Both the position numbers and the translations under genes were made by a program. A stretch of DNA of 64,000 nt, from positions 33,968 through 97,967 of the forward strand of contig NZ_JFHN01000056.1 in NCBI RefSeq assembly GCF_000590885.1. The letters run 5' to 3'. The notes under the pieces were generated by a model, which had not been told where the DNA came from, did no database searches, and saw nothing but the letters and a program-made list of their open reading frames with translations. Below are positions 20,833 to 30,500 of this stretch, piece after piece; the first letter of the stretch is position 1, and the number at the start of each line of letters is the position of its first letter. Source of the DNA: Erwinia mallotivora (GTDB taxonomy: Bacteria > Pseudomonadota > Gammaproteobacteria > Enterobacterales > Enterobacteriaceae).

Positions 20833-21524
20833 GGCAGGTTTCCTTTATATGAATAAAACGATGAGCCTTTCATTTTTACTTTAATTTTACAGGGTGTGAT
20901 GTTGTGGAAATCAGATGTTCATCCCCTGGTTTTTATCAGTTATTTTTATCGACTTTTATATTTGAAATTTAATCAGTGTTATGATTTTAATGTGTGGATT
21001 TAATTTTTCAATTTCGAAAATTAACGCTGGATGGTAATTTTTGATGGGGGTAAATTTCAGGCAGATAAAGGTATTTCTCTGCCGCTTAAAATGAGAAAAG
21101 TATGTGCTAATGTCTTAATACTAATAATAAATATCAAAAATGAGGCTGAATGATACGGTGAACTCTTCCTGAATAGCTGTACCTGGTACAGTTGCTGTTT
21201 ATTGACAGCACAACGGATACATCATAAGCCTGATGCAGTAAGAACCGACTAAAACAAAGTCAAAGATAGACTGGGAGAAAGAGAAGTATCATTCCGCATA
21301 GCTATTAAGTGGCTCTTGAGCAAAAGGGGATTTTAAGACAGTCATAAGCGAGGGGGATTTTCAGCAGCAGGATGTCAGTCCCGGCGCTATCATCTGATTT
21401 GATGTTATGCAGGATGCAGGGGATACAAAAAGATCATCAGAATGTCTGTTTACTGCTGATTACGCATGACTGTGAGCCAGCCATGCGCATCGGCTTATCT
21501 TATTACTTACACCATTCATGCCCT
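20833..21524. other. AT-rich intergenic region upstream of the accessory gene
   Basis: About 690 bp of low-GC sequence holding the promoter of the metallophosphoesterase gene and the 3' side of flgN. No gene, IS end or direct repeat was recognised. Confidence 0.4.
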
Positions 21525-21956
21525 TTAAACCTTACGGCTGATAAAGGCGCTTGAGGTAGCCTGACCGTCCGGGCCATAAAATTTCTGCGTCTGATGCGGG
21601 CGCAATACCTGCAACGCCTGATCAGTGAAGCTGATTTGGTGATTCAGTAACAGCCCGTTATGCAGATTGGTGTCACGCAGCTTCATGGTCTGCTCCTGAA
21701 TGGCAGCCCAGCGACGCGACAGTTCGCTGTGTCGGCTGTAAGGCGCATGGAAGCCAGCGTCTTTTTCAGCGTCGCGGCGCATCTGCTCAAGAAAGTTGAG
21801 CGTCGCCAGCAGGGAGTTTTTATCTTCGGTGATACGTTGCAGTAAGCTGCTATTTATCTGGCCGCCTGAGAGCTGTTGCTGCTCTGATGTCATTACGTCG
21901 GCCAGACTTGCCAGCACTTCCAGCATCTTATCAAGGGCGGTCAGCAGCTTGTTCAT
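21525..21956 (-). CDS. flgN: Flagellar export chaperone FlgN
   Basis: Cytoplasmic chaperone for hook-filament junction proteins FlgK and FlgL. It has 143 residues (E. coli 138) and is mostly helical, with the family opening LLTALDKMLEVLASLADVMTSEQ. A mid-protein stretch reads LLATLNFLEQMRRDAE. It ends the flgA-flgM-flgN minus-strand group, 4 bp after flgM. Its clients are encoded in the same cluster at 30501-33135. Confidence 0.93.
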   Translation of the reverse strand: MNKLLTALDKMLEVLASLADVMTSEQQQLSGGQINSSLLQRITEDKNSLLATLNFLEQMRRDAEKDAGFHAPYSRHSELSRRWAAIQEQTMKLRDTNLHNGLLLNHQISFTDQALQVLRPHQTQKFYGPDGQATSSAFISRKV

Positions 21957-21960
21957 TTAC

Positions 21961-22263
21961 TCAGTTACCTTCTAAAGAATCTTTCGCCTGCTGAATCAGG
22001 GCATCAGCGATTTTGCCGGTGTCCATTTTCAGTTCGCCATTACGAATAGCGGTTTTCAACTGTTCCACCCGCGCGGTGTTGATATCCTGCGAACTCGATT
22101 TAGTCAGCTGTGACTGGGCACCACTCAGCACAACCTGAGAAGCGGTGGTGGTGGCAGTCGCTTTGCTCTCAACCTGACGTGTTTTCGGTGCAGACGTGTC
22201 GGCAGTATCACGGGTCTGAACGGTACTGGCTGGATTCAATGGTTGAGTTCTGTCAATGCTCAT
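21961..22263 (-). CDS. flgM: Anti-sigma-28 factor FlgM
   Basis: Negative regulator that holds FliA (sigma-28) until it is exported through the finished hook-basal body. It has 100 residues from the ATG at 22263 ([20 protein letters not shown]). The N-terminal half is disordered and rich in T/S/A. The C-terminal sigma-binding part ([20 protein letters not shown], then [13 protein letters not shown]) is conserved. A good sigma-28 promoter lies 68 bp upstream, so flgM-flgN is also a class III unit. Confidence 0.95.
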   Translation of the reverse strand: MSIDRTQPLNPASTVQTRDTADTSAPKTRQVESKATATTTASQVVLSGAQSQLTKSSSQDINTARVEQLKTAIRNGELKMDTGKIADALIQQAKDSLEGN

Positions 22264-22330
22264 ATCTGACTCCTGTAAGCTCAGGCAAATTGTCACCTGG
22301 AAAATTAGTATATTGCGTCTGTTATTTATT

Positions 22331-22357
22331 CTATCGGCAGAACTAAGGCTATCTTTA
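22331..22357 (-). promoter_or_regulatory. Sigma-28 (FliA) promoter of flgMN
   Basis: On the minus strand TAAAGATA, 11 nt, GCCGATAG, against the consensus TAAAGTTT-N11-GCCGATAA. It lies just after flgA and ahead of flgM. Confidence 0.88.
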
Positions 22358-22362
22358 GCCCT

Positions 22363-23031
22363 TTATAGCGTTATAAGAATATTCCCATCCGCAGCCACTT
22401 TTCCGCTGACAATCTGCCCTGAATTCATGCGCACCCGCACCGGCTGTGTCGAGGTCGCATTATTCATCGCCCGTCCTTCGCTGGAGATATTAAACCCTTC
22501 CCCGCTGGCGATGACCGTCACGTTTTGTCCCGCCTTAACCCGCCACGGCTGGCGAACCATCATCAGGGTTACCGGCTGGCCCGGTACGATATCCCGCAGC
22601 GTCACCGCATCGGTCACCTCAGCGGCCGTCATCACCGTGCGGGCGGGCAGGGTATCCAGACGACCGTGCTGGACCTTCAGATCGGCAGCGGCGATCGCTG
22701 AACCGCGTGCAACCTGACGGGCTGCGACGATGTAGTTGCCGGTCACCTGCACTTCAATTTGCAAATAGCGGCGGTTCTGCCCACAGTTGGCGGCGACGCT
22801 CATGTTGCCCCACATGCGGCTGTTGCCAGGCAGGGAAAATTGCGGCGTGTCGCAGGCAGGCCACTGCGTCTGAGGGGTTTTCACCACCACCACCAGGGTA
22901 TCGGCATTCTGGCCGCTTTCTCCATACCGCGTTTTAAAAAACTGATTCAACTGATCCGTCAGTGAAGCGGCACTGGCCGACAGCGTGACCAGGCTCAGCA
23001 GCCCGGAGATCAGCAAAGTAAACCCACGCAT
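22363..23031 (-). CDS. flgA: Flagellar P-ring assembly chaperone FlgA
   Basis: Periplasmic chaperone for P-ring (FlgI) assembly. It has 222 residues from the ATG at 23031, with signal peptide MRGFTLLISGLLSLVTLSAS(A). The C-terminal SAF-like domain includes VARGSAIAAADLKV, TLRDIVPGQPVTLMMVRQPW and VKAGQNVTVIASGEGFNISS. The frame stays open 22 codons upstream, but that part is hydrophilic and would ruin the signal peptide. It is divergent from flgB across a 158-bp region expected to bind FlhDC. Confidence 0.95.
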   Translation of the reverse strand: MRGFTLLISGLLSLVTLSASAASLTDQLNQFFKTRYGESGQNADTLVVVVKTPQTQWPACDTPQFSLPGNSRMWGNMSVAANCGQNRRYLQIEVQVTGNYIVAARQVARGSAIAAADLKVQHGRLDTLPARTVMTAAEVTDAVTLRDIVPGQPVTLMMVRQPWRVKAGQNVTVIASGEGFNISSEGRAMNNATSTQPVRVRMNSGQIVSGKVAADGNILITL

Positions 23032-23189
23032 CGTCTTCTTCCCCCCTTTATCAGATGGCATCGATTCTACTCGTGAGTCTGCCTGGTCAAGGCGCAAATT
23101 AGCGACGCTTTTTAGCGCTATTCCGTCGATAGCAGTTTGCCTCCCGCGATTATGCTGTCAGCTCTGAATGCTCACTATGCGGAGGAAGC
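23032..23189. promoter_or_regulatory. Divergent flgA / flgB control region
   Basis: Intergenic region of 158 bp between the divergent class II flagellar units. FlhDC boxes are expected from the enterobacterial system, but no match could be scored by eye. A good flgB ribosome site (gcggagga) ends the region. Confidence 0.5.
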
Positions 23190-23603
23190 ATGCTCGACAA
23201 ACTCGACGCCGCACTGCGGTTTAATACCGAAGCGTTGAACCTGCGCGCCCAACGGCAGGAGGTTCTGGCGTCCAACATCGCCAACGCGGACACCCCCGGC
23301 TATCAGGCACGCGATATCGATTTCGCCAGCCAGCTGAACAAGGTGATGGAGCAGGGGCGCGCGCAGGGTTCGGGCCTGCAACTGGCGGTGACATCTGACC
23401 GCCACATTCCGGCGGAGTCCAGTCAGGCAGCGTCGATGGACCTGATGTACCGGGTTCCTGACCAGCCGTCTGCTGACGGCAACACCGTCGATATGGACCG
23501 CGAACGTACCCAGTTTGCGGATAACAGCCTGAAATACCAGACCGATCTGACCGTCATCAGCGGCCAGATCAAGAGCATGATGTCCGTGCTACAGGGGCAA
23601 TAA
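23190..23603 (+). CDS. flgB: Flagellar proximal rod protein FlgB
   Basis: Proximal rod subunit, 137 residues, equal in length to the enterobacterial family. It opens [20 protein letters not shown] and carries the rod/hook signature [20 protein letters not shown] at about 28-47. The C-terminal amphipathic helix ([20 protein letters not shown]) packs with other axial proteins. It is first of the flgBCDEFGHIJ operon, 3 bp ahead of flgC. Confidence 0.96.
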   Translation: MLDKLDAALRFNTEALNLRAQRQEVLASNIANADTPGYQARDIDFASQLNKVMEQGRAQGSGLQLAVTSDRHIPAESSQAASMDLMYRVPDQPSADGNTVDMDRERTQFADNSLKYQTDLTVISGQIKSMMSVLQGQ

Positions 23604-23606
23604 TTT

Positions 23607-24011
23607 ATGGCACTGATGAGTATTTTTGATATTGCCGGTTCAGCGATGAACGCCCAGTCACAGCGTCTGAACGTGGCGGCCAGTAACCTGGCCAACGCCG
23701 ACAGCGTGACCGGACCTGACGGACAGCCTTACGTGGCGAAGCAGGTGGTTTTCCAGACCGCTGCTGAGTCAGGTTCTGCTACCGGCGGCGTCCGCGTGGC
23801 GCAGGTGGTGGACGATCCGACCCCGGCAAAACTGGTTTACGAACCAGGCAACCCGATGGCTGATGCCAAAGGTTACGTGAAGATGCCTAACGTCGATGTG
23901 GTCAGTGAAACGGTGAACACCATGTCCGCTTCACGCAGCTACCAGGCCAACGTCGAGGTGTTGAACACCGTTAAACAAATGATGATGAAAACCCTGACGA
24001 TGGGTCAATAA
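23607..24011 (+). CDS. flgC: Flagellar proximal rod protein FlgC
   Basis: Proximal rod subunit, 134 residues. The N-terminal motif is [20 protein letters not shown] and the C-terminal axial motif is [20 protein letters not shown]. It has the typical FlgC length and position, 3 bp after flgB. Confidence 0.96.
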   Translation: MALMSIFDIAGSAMNAQSQRLNVAASNLANADSVTGPDGQPYVAKQVVFQTAAESGSATGGVRVAQVVDDPTPAKLVYEPGNPMADAKGYVKMPNVDVVSETVNTMSASRSYQANVEVLNTVKQMMMKTLTMGQ

Positions 24012-24022
24012 GGAGCTGCCTG

Positions 24023-24706
24023 ATGAGTATTGCAGTAGGCGTTAATGAATCCACAGACAACACGGCGATTACCACCACGTCGTCGACCACCGACACCACG
24101 GCGGCCGACCTGCAAAGTAACTTCCTGACCCTGCTGGTCACGCAGTTAAAGAACCAGGACCCGACGAATCCGATGGATAACAGCCAGTTAACCACACAGC
24201 TGGCGCAGATCAATACCCTCAGCGGTATTGAAAAACTGAACACCACGCTGGGATCGATCTCCGGTCAGATCAACAGCAGCCAGACGCTTCAGGCATCCAC
24301 GCTGGTCGGTCACGGGGTGATGGTTGATGGCTCGCAGGTGCTGGTTGGCACCAGCAGCGGCAGCACCTCCACCACGCCGTTTGGCGTCAGCCTGGAGCAG
24401 GCGTCCACCAGCACCACGGCCACTATCAGTGACTCGTCCGGCAAGGTGGTGCAGACCATCAATCTGGGCGCGCTCAGTGCGGGTGTTCACACGTTCTCCT
24501 GGGATGGTTCACAGGCCGACGGCACCACGGCCACCGATGGAAAATACAGCGTAGCGATCAGCGCCAGCAACGCCAGCGGACAGCTGGTGGCGCAGCCACT
24601 GAACTATGCACTGGTTAACGGGGTAACTAACGACACCAGCGGTGCCGTTCTGGACCTCGGCACGATGGGCACCACTACCGTCGCGAATGTTCGTCAGATT
24701 ATATAA
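24023..24706 (+). CDS. flgD: Hook cap / hook assembly protein FlgD
   Basis: Scaffolding cap that adds FlgE to the growing hook and is then shed. It has 227 residues. The N-terminal region holds the hallmark DLQSNFLTLLVTQLKNQDPT and NPMDNSQLTTQLAQINTLSG. The second half folds as a beta-rich FLG-D domain (WDGSQADGTTATDGKYSVAI). It lies 11 bp after flgC with a ribosome site (aaggag). Confidence 0.96.
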   Translation: MSIAVGVNESTDNTAITTTSSTTDTTAADLQSNFLTLLVTQLKNQDPTNPMDNSQLTTQLAQINTLSGIEKLNTTLGSISGQINSSQTLQASTLVGHGVMVDGSQVLVGTSSGSTSTTPFGVSLEQASTSTTATISDSSGKVVQTINLGALSAGVHTFSWDGSQADGTTATDGKYSVAISASNASGQLVAQPLNYALVNGVTNDTSGAVLDLGTMGTTTVANVRQII

Positions 24707-24731
24707 ATAACCCCTTTTCAGGAGACTACAC

Positions 24732-25961
24732 ATGGCATTTTCCCAGGCAGTGAGTGGCTTAAACGCCGCCGCCAGCAACCTTGACGTTATCGGCAACAAC
24801 ATCGCCAACTCGGCGACCGTTGGTTTTAAATCTGCCAGCGTCTCTTTCGCCGATATGTTCGCCGACTCGAAAGTGGGTCTGGGAACCAAAGTGGCGGCGG
24901 TGACGCAGGATTTCAGTGACGGAACCACCACCTCTACCAGCCGTGGCCTTGACGTGGCGATCAGCCAGTCCGGCTTTTTCCGCCTGGCTGACACCAGCGG
25001 TGCGGTTTACTACAGCCGTAACGGCCAGTTCACGCTGGATTCAGACCGTAATATCGTTAACTCCGATGGTCTGAAACTGACCGGCTACCCGGCAACCGGT
25101 ACACCGCCAACCGTGCAGACCGGTGCGAACCCGGTGGCGCTGAGCATCCCAACCACCGCGATGCCGGCAAAAGCCACCACCACTGCGGCGATCACCGCTA
25201 ACCTGAACTCAACGGATACCGTGCCAACCACCACGCCGTTTGATTCAACCAATACCGCGACCTACAACAGCAAAGCGTCAATGACCACCTATGACTCGCT
25301 GGGTAACGCGCACACTATCAACCTGTACTTTGTCAAGGGTGCAACCGACAGCACCACCGACCCGACTAACCCGACCACCACCTGGAACGTGCAGGCTGTG
25401 GACTCGAGCACCGGTGCCAGTGCGGGCAGCTGGGATATGACCTTTAACAGCAGCGGTCAGCTGACCTCCACCGCCACCCAGACGATCAGCATGGCCACGC
25501 TGAACGGTTCTTCTCCGAGCACCTTCGCGCTGGATCTGACCGGCAGTCAGCAGCAGAACACCGGCACCGACACCTTCGGCAACCCAACGCAGAACGGTTA
25601 CAAGCCAGGCGACCTGACCAGCTACCAGATCAATGACGACGGCACCGTGGTCGGCAACTACTCCAACGAGCAGACCCAGACGCTGGGACAGATTGCGCTG
25701 GCTAACTTTGCCAACCCGGAAGGGCTTAAATCTGAAGGTAACAACGTCTGGTCAGCTACCGCTTCTTCCGGACAGGCGCTGGTCGGTCTGGCGGGCACCG
25801 GTAACCTCGGCACCTTGACGGCAGGCGCGGTGGAGTCTTCCAACGTTGACCTGAGTAAAGAGCTGGTGAACATGATCGTGGCGCAGCGTAACTATCAGTC
25901 TAACGCCCAGACCATCAAAACCCAGGACCAGATCCTCAACACCCTGGTCAACCTGCGTTAA
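24732..25961 (+). CDS. flgE: Flagellar hook protein FlgE
   Basis: Structural subunit of the hook, 409 residues (about 402 in E. coli). It begins MAFSQAVSGLNAAASNLDVI and continues with the axial motif GNNIANSATVGFKSASVSF. It ends with the axial C-terminus ELVNMIVAQRNYQSNAQTIK. The Thr/Ser-rich middle (about 125-300) is the variable surface domain. It follows flgD by 25 bp with a ribosome site (caggag). Confidence 0.96.
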   Translation: MAFSQAVSGLNAAASNLDVIGNNIANSATVGFKSASVSFADMFADSKVGLGTKVAAVTQDFSDGTTTSTSRGLDVAISQSGFFRLADTSGAVYYSRNGQFTLDSDRNIVNSDGLKLTGYPATGTPPTVQTGANPVALSIPTTAMPAKATTTAAITANLNSTDTVPTTTPFDSTNTATYNSKASMTTYDSLGNAHTINLYFVKGATDSTTDPTNPTTTWNVQAVDSSTGASAGSWDMTFNSSGQLTSTATQTISMATLNGSSPSTFALDLTGSQQQNTGTDTFGNPTQNGYKPGDLTSYQINDDGTVVGNYSNEQTQTLGQIALANFANPEGLKSEGNNVWSATASSGQALVGLAGTGNLGTLTAGAVESSNVDLSKELVNMIVAQRNYQSNAQTIKTQDQILNTLVNLR

Positions 25962-25982
25962 CCTGGCTAACAGGGGAGTCAA

Positions 25983-26738
25983 ATGGATCACGCGATATAT
26001 ACCGCAATGGGGGCTGCCACTCAGACCCTCGATCAGCAGGCAGTGACGGCAAGCAACCTTGCCAACGCCTCCACGCCGGGTTTCCGTGCGCAGCTTAATG
26101 CGCTGCGTGCGGTGCCGGTGGAAGGGCTGTCGCTGCCCACCCGCACGCTGGTGACGGGGTCCACCCCGGGTGCCGATATGACGCCTGGGGCAATGGACTA
26201 TACCGAGCGCCCACTGGATGTCGCCGTTCGTCAGGATGGCTGGCTGGCAGTGCAGGCGGCAGATGGCACAGAGGCCTATACCCGCAACGGTAACATGGAA
26301 CTCAACCCGGCCGGACAGCTCACCATCCAGGGTAACCTGGTGATGGGCGACGGCGGGCCGATTGCCGTGCCGCAAGGGGCGCAGGTGACCATCGCGGCTG
26401 ACGGTTCGATTACCGCGTTGAATGCAGGCGATGCCCCTAATGCCACAGTTCAGTTGGGCCGTCTGAAACTGGTGAAAGCCACCGGTTCAGAAGTGACGCG
26501 CGGTGATGACGGCCTGTTCCGTCTCACCGCCAGCGCCCAGGCGCAGCGTGGTGCCGTGTTGCAAAACGATCCCACCGTTCAGGTTATGCCTGGCGTGCTG
26601 GAGGGAAGCAACGTCAATTCAACGCAAACCATGGTTGACATGATTGCAAACTCACGCCGCTTTGAGATGCAGATGAAAGTGATCTCCAGCGTCGATGACA
26701 ATGAACAACGCGCTAACCAGCTGCTGTCAATGAGCTGA
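25983..26738 (+). CDS. flgF: Flagellar proximal rod protein FlgF
   Basis: Rod subunit, 251 residues, typical length. It has the N-terminal axial motif [20 protein letters not shown] and the C-terminal [20 protein letters not shown]. It sits between flgE and flgG in the standard order. Confidence 0.96.
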   Translation: MDHAIYTAMGAATQTLDQQAVTASNLANASTPGFRAQLNALRAVPVEGLSLPTRTLVTGSTPGADMTPGAMDYTERPLDVAVRQDGWLAVQAADGTEAYTRNGNMELNPAGQLTIQGNLVMGDGGPIAVPQGAQVTIAADGSITALNAGDAPNATVQLGRLKLVKATGSEVTRGDDGLFRLTASAQAQRGAVLQNDPTVQVMPGVLEGSNVNSTQTMVDMIANSRRFEMQMKVISSVDDNEQRANQLLSMS

Positions 26739-26755
26739 GGACAGAGGAAAACCCA

Positions 26756-27538
26756 ATGATTCGCTCTTTATGGATTGCCAAAACCGGTCTTGACGCCCAG
26801 CAAACTAATATGGACGTCATCTCCAACAACCTGGCTAACGTCAGCACCAACGGCTTTAAACGCCAGCGTGCCGTATTTGAAGATTTGATGTACCAGACCA
26901 TTCGTCAGCCCGGCGCGCAGTCGTCCGAGCAGACCACTCTACCTTCCGGGATGCAGTTAGGTACGGGTACGCGTCCGGTGGCGACGGAACGTCTGCACAC
27001 CCAGGGCAACCTGAACAAAACCGACTCCTCAAAAGACGTGGCGATCAGCGGCCAGGGTTATTTTCAGGTGCAGATGCCTGATGGCACCACCGCTTACACC
27101 CGTGACGGTTCATTTCAGACTGACCAGAACGGTCAGCTGGTCACTAACGCTGGCTTCCCGGTGCAGCCGGCCATCACTATCCCGGCTAACGCCCTGAGCA
27201 TGACCATCGGTCGTGACGGTGTGGTCAGCGTCACCCAGCAGGGCCAGACCGCCGCCGTTCAGGTTGGTCAGCTGACGCTGAGCACCTTTATTAACGACGC
27301 CGGTCTGGAAAGCATGGGTGAAAACCTGTACCAGGAAACCCAGGCCTCCGGTGCACCGACCGACAGCACGCCGGGTAACAACGGCGCGGGGCTGCTCTAT
27401 CAGGGCTATGTTGAAACCTCTAACGTTAACGTGGCGGAAGAGCTGGTCAGTATGATCCAGACCCAGCGTGCCTACGAGATCAACAGTAAGGCAATCAGCA
27501 CCTCCGATCAGATGCTGGCGAAATTAACTCAGCTGTAA
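26756..27538 (+). CDS. flgG: Flagellar distal rod protein FlgG
   Basis: Distal rod subunit, 260 residues, the invariant family length. It opens [20 protein letters not shown] and contains [27 protein letters not shown]. It ends with the axial motif [23 protein letters not shown] hairpin (gccggg / cccggc, 27547-27562) lies between flgG and flgH and may trim or attenuate the message. Confidence 0.97.
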   Translation: MIRSLWIAKTGLDAQQTNMDVISNNLANVSTNGFKRQRAVFEDLMYQTIRQPGAQSSEQTTLPSGMQLGTGTRPVATERLHTQGNLNKTDSSKDVAISGQGYFQVQMPDGTTAYTRDGSFQTDQNGQLVTNAGFPVQPAITIPANALSMTIGRDGVVSVTQQGQTAAVQVGQLTLSTFINDAGLESMGENLYQETQASGAPTDSTPGNNGAGLLYQGYVETSNVNVAEELVSMIQTQRAYEINSKAISTSDQMLAKLTQL

Positions 27539-27600
27539 CAGTAAAAGCCGGGTTCGCCCGGCGCTAATGACAAGAACTTTTTCATTAAGGTCGTGATTCC

Positions 27601-28302
27601 ATGGCGCAGCAAATCTCAATGCCTGGACGTTTGTTGGTAGCCACGTTGCTCCTGACGCTTAACGGTTGTGCTTTAGTTCCCCGTAAACCGCTGGTCGAAG
27701 GATCGACAACGGCCGAACCGCTGCCTGCGTCACCGCAGGTGGTTAACGGTTCCATTTTTCAGGGCATCATGCCGATGAACTACGGCTATCAGCCGCTGTT
27801 TGAAGACAGACGCCCACGCAATATTGGCGATACGCTGACCATTACCCTCCAGGAAAACGTCAGCGCCAGTAAAAGTTCTACCGCGTCGGCCGGACGCGAT
27901 GGCAGCGCCACGGCGGGCCTGACGGCGGTCCCCAGCGCGATGGCTGGTCTGCTGGGTGGCGACAAAGCCACCGTTGACGGCAGCGGCAAGAATACCTTTG
28001 CAGGTAAGGGTGGCGCGACGGCGAATAACACCTTTACCGGCACCATCACCGTTACCGTGAATCAGGTTCTGCCCAACGGCAACCTGAAAGTGGTCGGTGA
28101 AAAACAGATTGAGATTAACCAGGGCACCGAATTCATCCGCTTTTCGGGCGTGGTCAACCCACGCACCATCAGCGGCAGCAACAGCGTGATTTCGACCCAG
28201 GTGGCGGATGCCCGCATTGAATACATCGGCAACGGTTATATCAATGAGGCACAGACGATGGGCTGGCTGCAACGGTTCTTCCTGAACCTGTCACCATTCT
28301 GA
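27601..28302 (+). CDS. flgH: Flagellar L-ring lipoprotein FlgH
   Basis: Outer-membrane L-ring subunit. It has 233 residues, with a lipoprotein signal whose lipobox LNGC puts the lipidated cysteine at residue 23. Conserved parts include [40 protein letters not shown] and the C-terminus [14 protein letters not shown]. It is in operon, 10 bp before flgI. Confidence 0.96.
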   Translation: MAQQISMPGRLLVATLLLTLNGCALVPRKPLVEGSTTAEPLPASPQVVNGSIFQGIMPMNYGYQPLFEDRRPRNIGDTLTITLQENVSASKSSTASAGRDGSATAGLTAVPSAMAGLLGGDKATVDGSGKNTFAGKGGATANNTFTGTITVTVNQVLPNGNLKVVGEKQIEINQGTEFIRFSGVVNPRTISGSNSVISTQVADARIEYIGNGYINEAQTMGWLQRFFLNLSPF

Positions 28303-28311
28303 GAGGCGATA

Positions 28312-29409
28312 ATGCGTAGATTTCTTCAACTCACCCTGCTGCTGCTGGCGACCGTCAGCTCACTGGCCTGGGCCGATCGCATCCGCGATCTGACCACCGT
28401 GGGTGGCGTGCGGGATAACTCCCTGATTGGTTACGGGCTGGTGGTGGGACTGGACGGCTCCGGTGACCAGACCACCCAGACGCCGTTTACCACCCAGAGT
28501 CTGAACAACATGCTGTCACAACTGGGGATCACCGTCCCCAGCGGCACTAATATGCAGCTGAAAAACGTTGCGGCAGTGATGGTCACCGCCAAACTGCCGG
28601 CGTTTGGCCGTCAGGGCCAGGTGATTGACGTGGTGGTCTCCTCGATGGGTAACGCCAAAAGCCTGCGCGGCGGAACGCTGCTGATGACGCCTTTAAAAGG
28701 GGTTGATAATCAGGTCTACGCGCTGGCGCAGGGCAACATTCTGGTGGGGGGAGCGGGTGCGTCAGCCGGTGGCAGCAGCGTAACCGTTAATCAGGTAAAC
28801 GGCGGACGGATCACCGGGGGCGCGACCATCGAGCGTGAACTGGCCAGTAATTTTGGTACTTCCAACGTCATCAACCTGTTCCTTAATGAAGAAGACTTCA
28901 GCATGGCGCAGCGCATTGCTGATGCGATCAACGCCCGCTATGGCTCGGCGCAGGCGCTGGATGGCCGTACCGTACAGGTGCGGGTTTCTGCCAACGGCAC
29001 CTCTCAGGTGCGGTTGCTGGCGGAGATTCAGGACATTGACGTCTCGGTTCCGCTTCAGGATGCCAAAGTCATTATCAACTCGCGTACCGGCTCGGTGGTG
29101 ATGAACCGCGAAGTGATGCTCAGCAGCTGTGCCATCGCGCAGGGTAACCTGTCGGTCACCGTTAATCAGTCACAGAACGTCAGTCAGCCCAATACGCCGT
29201 TTGGCGGCGGGCAGACGGTGGTAACACCGCAAACCCAGATCGATATGCGTCAGAGCGGCGGCTCGCTGCAAAGCGTCAATGCCAGCGCCAACCTGAACAG
29301 CGTGGTGCGTGCCCTGAATGCGCTGGGGGCATCGCCTATCGACCTGATGTCCATTTTGCAGGCGATGCAGAGTGCAGGCTGTCTGCACGCCAAACTGGAA
29401 ATAATCTGA
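28312..29409 (+). CDS. flgI: Flagellar P-ring protein FlgI
   Basis: Periplasmic P-ring subunit, 365 residues. A Sec signal peptide ends SSLAWA before [15 protein letters not shown]. Family landmarks are [32 protein letters not shown] and [15 protein letters not shown]. Its stop codon shares one base with the flgJ start. Confidence 0.96.
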   Translation: MRRFLQLTLLLLATVSSLAWADRIRDLTTVGGVRDNSLIGYGLVVGLDGSGDQTTQTPFTTQSLNNMLSQLGITVPSGTNMQLKNVAAVMVTAKLPAFGRQGQVIDVVVSSMGNAKSLRGGTLLMTPLKGVDNQVYALAQGNILVGGAGASAGGSSVTVNQVNGGRITGGATIERELASNFGTSNVINLFLNEEDFSMAQRIADAINARYGSAQALDGRTVQVRVSANGTSQVRLLAEIQDIDVSVPLQDAKVIINSRTGSVVMNREVMLSSCAIAQGNLSVTVNQSQNVSQPNTPFGGGQTVVTPQTQIDMRQSGGSLQSVNASANLNSVVRALNALGASPIDLMSILQAMQSAGCLHAKLEII

Positions 29410-30347
29410 TGGGTGATTCTCAATCTCTGATGAGTGCGGCTTACGACAGCCGCTCACTGAACAACCTGAAACGTCAGGCCAGCAGCGACCCGAAAGCACA
29501 CGCAAGGGAAGTAGCAAAGCAGGTGGAAGGGATGTTTGTACAGATGATGTTAAAAAGCATGCGTGACGCGCTGCCGCAGGATGGACTGCTCAGCACCGAG
29601 CAAACGCGCCTGTATACCTCAATGTACGATCAGCAGATTGGGCAGCAGATTGCCGCAAAAGGACTGGGACTGGCCGACATGATGGTCAAACAGATGGAAC
29701 AGGCCACCACGCCCGATGAAAAAGCGGGCACCGTGCCGATGCTGCTGGATAAGAACTTTATTAATACCCTGCCGCCGCTGGCGATGGAGCAGCTGGTACG
29801 CAAAGCGGTGCCGCGCCTGCCCGCTGCTGATACCCCGCTCAGCGGTGACAGCAGCGATTTTATCGCGCAGCTGTCGCAACCTGCGCAGCAGGCCAGTGCG
29901 GAAAGCGGTATCCCGCACCACCTGATCCTCGCCCAGGCGGCGCTGGAATCAGGCTGGGGACAGCGGCAGATCCGTACCGCAGATGGCAAGCCAAGCTACA
30001 ACATTTTTGGTATCAAAGCCTCCGGCAACTGGCAGGGGAAAACCACCGAAATCACCACCACCGAATATGAAAACGGCGTGGCGAAAAAAGTGAAGGCCAC
30101 CTTCCGGGTTTACGACTCTTATTTCGACGCGCTGAACGACTACGTCAGACTGATTGGTAACAACCCCCGTTACGCGGCGGTCACCACGGCGTCAACGCCG
30201 GAGCAGGGCGCAAAAGCCCTACAGGCGGCCGGTTATGCCACCGATCCTAACTACGCGCACAAACTGGTGGGGATGATCCAGCAGTTCAAATCCATGGGCG
30301 AGAAAGTGGTGAAAGCCTACAGCCAGGATATTGGTGATTTGTTCTGA
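29409..30347 (+). CDS. flgJ: Peptidoglycan hydrolase / rod scaffold FlgJ
   Basis: Dual-domain protein of 312 residues. The N-terminal rod-capping part (KQVEGMFVQMMLKSMRDALP, about 35-55) helps rod assembly. The C-terminal glucosaminidase domain (from about residue 150, HHLILAQAALESGWGQRQIR, then PSYNIFGIKASGNW) opens the cell wall for the rod. This fused form is typical of gamma- and beta-proteobacteria. It is the last gene of the flgB operon. Confidence 0.96.
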   Translation: MGDSQSLMSAAYDSRSLNNLKRQASSDPKAHAREVAKQVEGMFVQMMLKSMRDALPQDGLLSTEQTRLYTSMYDQQIGQQIAAKGLGLADMMVKQMEQATTPDEKAGTVPMLLDKNFINTLPPLAMEQLVRKAVPRLPAADTPLSGDSSDFIAQLSQPAQQASAESGIPHHLILAQAALESGWGQRQIRTADGKPSYNIFGIKASGNWQGKTTEITTTEYENGVAKKVKATFRVYDSYFDALNDYVRLIGNNPRYAAVTTASTPEQGAKALQAAGYATDPNYAHKLVGMIQQFKSMGEKVVKAYSQDIGDLF

Positions 30348-30389
30348 TTAAACGATGTGCTGAGACGCCAGTTTTTTCGGTTTTTTCGC

Positions 30390-30416
30390 TCAAGTTTATC
30401 GCGTCTGAACCGATAA
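30390..30416 (+). promoter_or_regulatory. Sigma-28 (FliA) promoter of flgKL
   Basis: TCAAGTTT, 11 nt, ACCGATAA, two or three mismatches from the FliA consensus. It lies 85 bp ahead of the flgK ATG, so flgKL can be made as a class III unit. Confidence 0.88.
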
Positions 30417-30500
30417 CGATAAGAGGCCGGATTTGTGTTAAAGCAGACCGGCACCGATTTTAATGCCGGCCCGTGCTGTCAGGGTAAAAAAGGAACCGAC